Assembly (NCBI GenBank): GCA_009702955.1
Contig: WLHA01000112.1
Location: 1 to 5,487 of the forward strand
Direction: 5' to 3'
Length of the DNA stretch: 5,487 nt
Origin: Actinomycetota bacterium
GTDB lineage: Bacteria > Actinomycetota > Acidimicrobiia > IMCC26256
This document shows, piece after piece, positions 4,355 to 5,487 of the stretch. The position numbers and the translations under genes are program-made. How positions within the stretch are numbered: position 1 is the first letter of the stretch; each line of letters starts with the position of its first letter. The notes below the pieces were generated by a model that worked only from the letters and a program-made list of their open reading frames with translations, was not told the origin of the DNA and did no database searches.

Positions 4355-5323
4355 TCAAACTCCGCTCGATGTTTCTCTCGATGTTTCTCTCGAGGTTTCT
4401 ACCGAGGTTTCTACTGGCGCTCTCTTCCCATGTGTGCCGCGCTCGGCAATCACAATGGCTCCCAGGATCAATACCGCTCCCAAATAACCAGGTATTCCCA
4501 AGCGTTCACCCACGAAATAGCCGATTACTCCGGCGACCACAGGCTCCATGAGGCTGATAATTGTTGTCCGCGATGGATCGACTCGACGCTGAGCCCATGC
4601 AGATAGAGAGAAGGCAATCGCCGAGCACCCAATCCCTGTATAGAGGATTGTCCAAAGAACATATGAGTCGATCTTCCCAAAGCCATCAATAATCGCGAAT
4701 GGCAAGCAGACGATTGAGATGACAGCGAGCTGGGTTGCGACAAACGCAATGGTGTTGAATCGGTTTGCATACGCCCCAACGATCACGTACCAGCCGGCGT
4801 AGAAGAGCGCTGCAGCGAGAGTGATCACATCACCAAAATGCAGCGAGAACGAAGCGCCGGTTAATAGATATAGACCAACCATCGATACCGCGACTGCCTC
4901 AACAATTCCGCGTCGCGGCCACCTTCTATAAATAACCGCCTCGATTATTGGCGTGAAGACTGCGAATAGACCAGTAATGAATGCCGAGTTGGAGACAGTT
5001 GTATGCCGCAGGCCAATCGTCTGGGCCATCGTGCCGGCGGCAGTAATCAATCCAACTACCACCGAGATAGCAATAAATATCCGCAGCGTGTCGGTATGCC
5101 GCACGCGGGGTCCCCGCCATCCACCTCGAAGCGCAAACGGCAAGATCGCCGCTGCTCCTACTGCGAAACGAATCGTGTTGAGCGCTGCAGGGGTGGTGCT
5201 CTCTATAGAGACCTGAGTAACTCTAAAAGTGGATCCGTAGAGGATCGCTGCTAATCCGATTGCCAGCTCCGGGGCATACCCCCACAGAGTGCTGCGCCAA
5301 GAGCGAACACTCGCGGCGGTCAC
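4355..5323 (-). CDS. EamA/DMT-superfamily transporter
   Basis: The protein is an inner-membrane carrier of about ten transmembrane helices built from two EamA repeats (about residues 17-154 and 163-294). This family exports or imports small metabolites such as amino acids. Typical features are AIGLAAILYGSTF in helix 1, PAALNTIRFAVGA in helix 2, the TIGLRHTTVSNSAFITGLFAVFTPI segment, and in the second half AQRRVDPSRTTIISLMEPVVAGVIGYFVGERLG, the usual E-P motif stretch. The start was placed at GTG 5323-5321 (322 aa). That GTG overlaps the nadE stop as GTGA, the same arrangement seen two genes downstream. A TTG at 5332-5330 would add three residues. The C-terminus carries a repetitive hydrophilic tail (VETS, VETS, RETS, RETS). 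The substrate is unknown, and the neighbours hint at no specific one. Confidence 0.9.
   Translation of the reverse strand: MTAASVRSWRSTLWGYAPELAIGLAAILYGSTFRVTQVSIESTTPAALNTIRFAVGAAAILPFALRGGWRGPRVRHTDTLRIFIAISVVVGLITAAGTMAQTIGLRHTTVSNSAFITGLFAVFTPIIEAVIYRRWPRRGIVEAVAVSMVGLYLLTGASFSLHFGDVITLAAALFYAGWYVIVGAYANRFNTIAFVATQLAVISIVCLPFAIIDGFGKIDSYVLWTILYTGIGCSAIAFSLSAWAQRRVDPSRTTIISLMEPVVAGVIGYFVGERLGIPGYLGAVLILGAIVIAERGTHGKRAPVETSVETSRETSRETSSGV
4367..4414 (-). repeat. Four 12-bp in-frame tandem repeats in the transporter tail
   Basis: Read on the plus strand the units are CGATGTTTCTCT (4367-4378), the same again (4379-4390), CGAGGTTTCTAC (4391-4402) and the same again (4403-4414). Pairs 1-2 and 3-4 are identical, and the two types differ at three positions. 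The array is in frame with the transporter gene and encodes the tetrapeptides VETS, VETS, RETS, RETS just before the C-terminal SGV. Because 12 is a multiple of three, gain or loss of units would keep the frame. Confidence 0.9.
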
Positions 5324-5487
5324 CCGTACCAACGGTTAGTAATTGGGAGTCGACGATCCTTCCCAAATGCCTTCGGGGTAACGCGAACCCCGGGTGGGGA
5401 TTGACGCCGCTTGTACTCACTTCGGTCAACCAAACGAATAACTTGCTCAATCACCGCGCGGTCAAAACCCTCTGCCTCAATCTCCCC
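5320..5487 (-). CDS. nadE: Glutamine-dependent NAD+ synthetase, C-terminal fragment
   Basis: The minus-strand frame is open from the window edge for 55 codons and stops at TGA (5322-5320). The fragment carries VIRLVDRSEYKRRQSPPG (16-33) and VRVTPKAFGKDRRLPITNRW (34-53). This is the highly conserved end of bacterial NAD+ synthetases of the glutamine-using type. There the Lys/Arg-rich YKRRQxPPG and FGxDRRxPITNR segments close the synthetase domain. The enzyme amidates deamido-NAD+ to NAD+ in the cytoplasm, the last step of NAD biosynthesis. The N-terminal glutaminase part, if present, lies outside the window. It is the first gene seen in the minus-strand operon, and its stop overlaps the GTG start of the EamA transporter by 4 nt. 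Confidence 0.9.
   Translation of the reverse strand, partial: GEIEAEGFDRAVIEQVIRLVDRSEYKRRQSPPGVRVTPKAFGKDRRLPITNRWYG

Larger units (their letters stand above)
2229..5487 (-). other. Probable operon: nadE, EamA transporter, ferritin-like, DUF455, hypothetical
   Basis: Five genes on one strand follow each other with a GTGA overlap, a 31-bp gap, a GTGA overlap and a 5-bp gap. No terminator-like hairpin is seen between them. The 31-bp gap has room for the ribosome site of the first ferritin-like gene but hardly for a full promoter. The operon starts to the right of the window and ends at the repeat array 2094-2225, the only candidate end signal. Co-transcription is inferred from spacing alone. 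Confidence 0.7.

Noticed and set aside
4148..4606. Plus-strand frame with Phe/Ser/Arg repeats
   Set aside because: The apparent protein repeat is only the antisense reading of the 12-bp repeats in the transporter tail, and its flanks are antisense to two real genes.

Overview
This window looks like chromosomal DNA from an actinobacterium of roughly even base composition. The best taxonomic clue is the sigma-70 factor. It has a very short N-terminus and a region 2.4/3 sequence (GIANTGRTIRLPVH, then AGDTLARLQKAR) that I associate with Acidimicrobiia-like lineages. That placement is inference from memory of the family, not a database result. No transposase, integrase, phage gene, tRNA, rRNA or CRISPR array is visible.

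Layout. Bases 1-198 (+) are the 3' end of a PLP-dependent D-cysteine desulfhydrase/ACC deaminase-family gene. It converges on a sigma-70 factor of the RpoD/SigA family (315-1259, -), and the short junction holds two copies of a 16-bp tandem repeat. A 449-bp gene-free stretch (1260-1708) follows, between the divergent sigma gene and a small antibiotic-biosynthesis-monooxygenase (ABM) domain gene (1709-2101, +). It carries three DnaA-box sequences. Two of them are perfect TTATCCACA boxes facing each other in a palindrome whose last base is 9 nt before the ABM start codon. The ABM gene runs into an array of eight 16-17-bp direct repeats (2094-2225), whose first unit supplies the gene's last two codons and its stop.

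From the right edge back to 2229, all genes lie on the minus strand and look like one operon. In transcription order they are: the C-terminus of glutamine-dependent NAD+ synthetase (nadE, 5487-5320); an EamA/DMT-family transporter (5323-4355); a His/Glu-rich helical protein that looks ferritin-like (4323-3652); a DUF455 ferritin-like protein with two clear ExxH di-iron motifs (3655-2846); and an unrecognised 203-aa protein (2840-2229). Two junctions are 4-nt GTGA stop/start overlaps, one gap is 5 bp and one is 31 bp, so translational coupling is likely.

The most interesting items are the DnaA-box palindrome beside the sigma gene, the two 16-bp repeat clusters at both convergent gene junctions, and the coupled gene set built around two consecutive ferritin-like proteins and one unknown protein. 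No complete novel defence or mobile system is evident.
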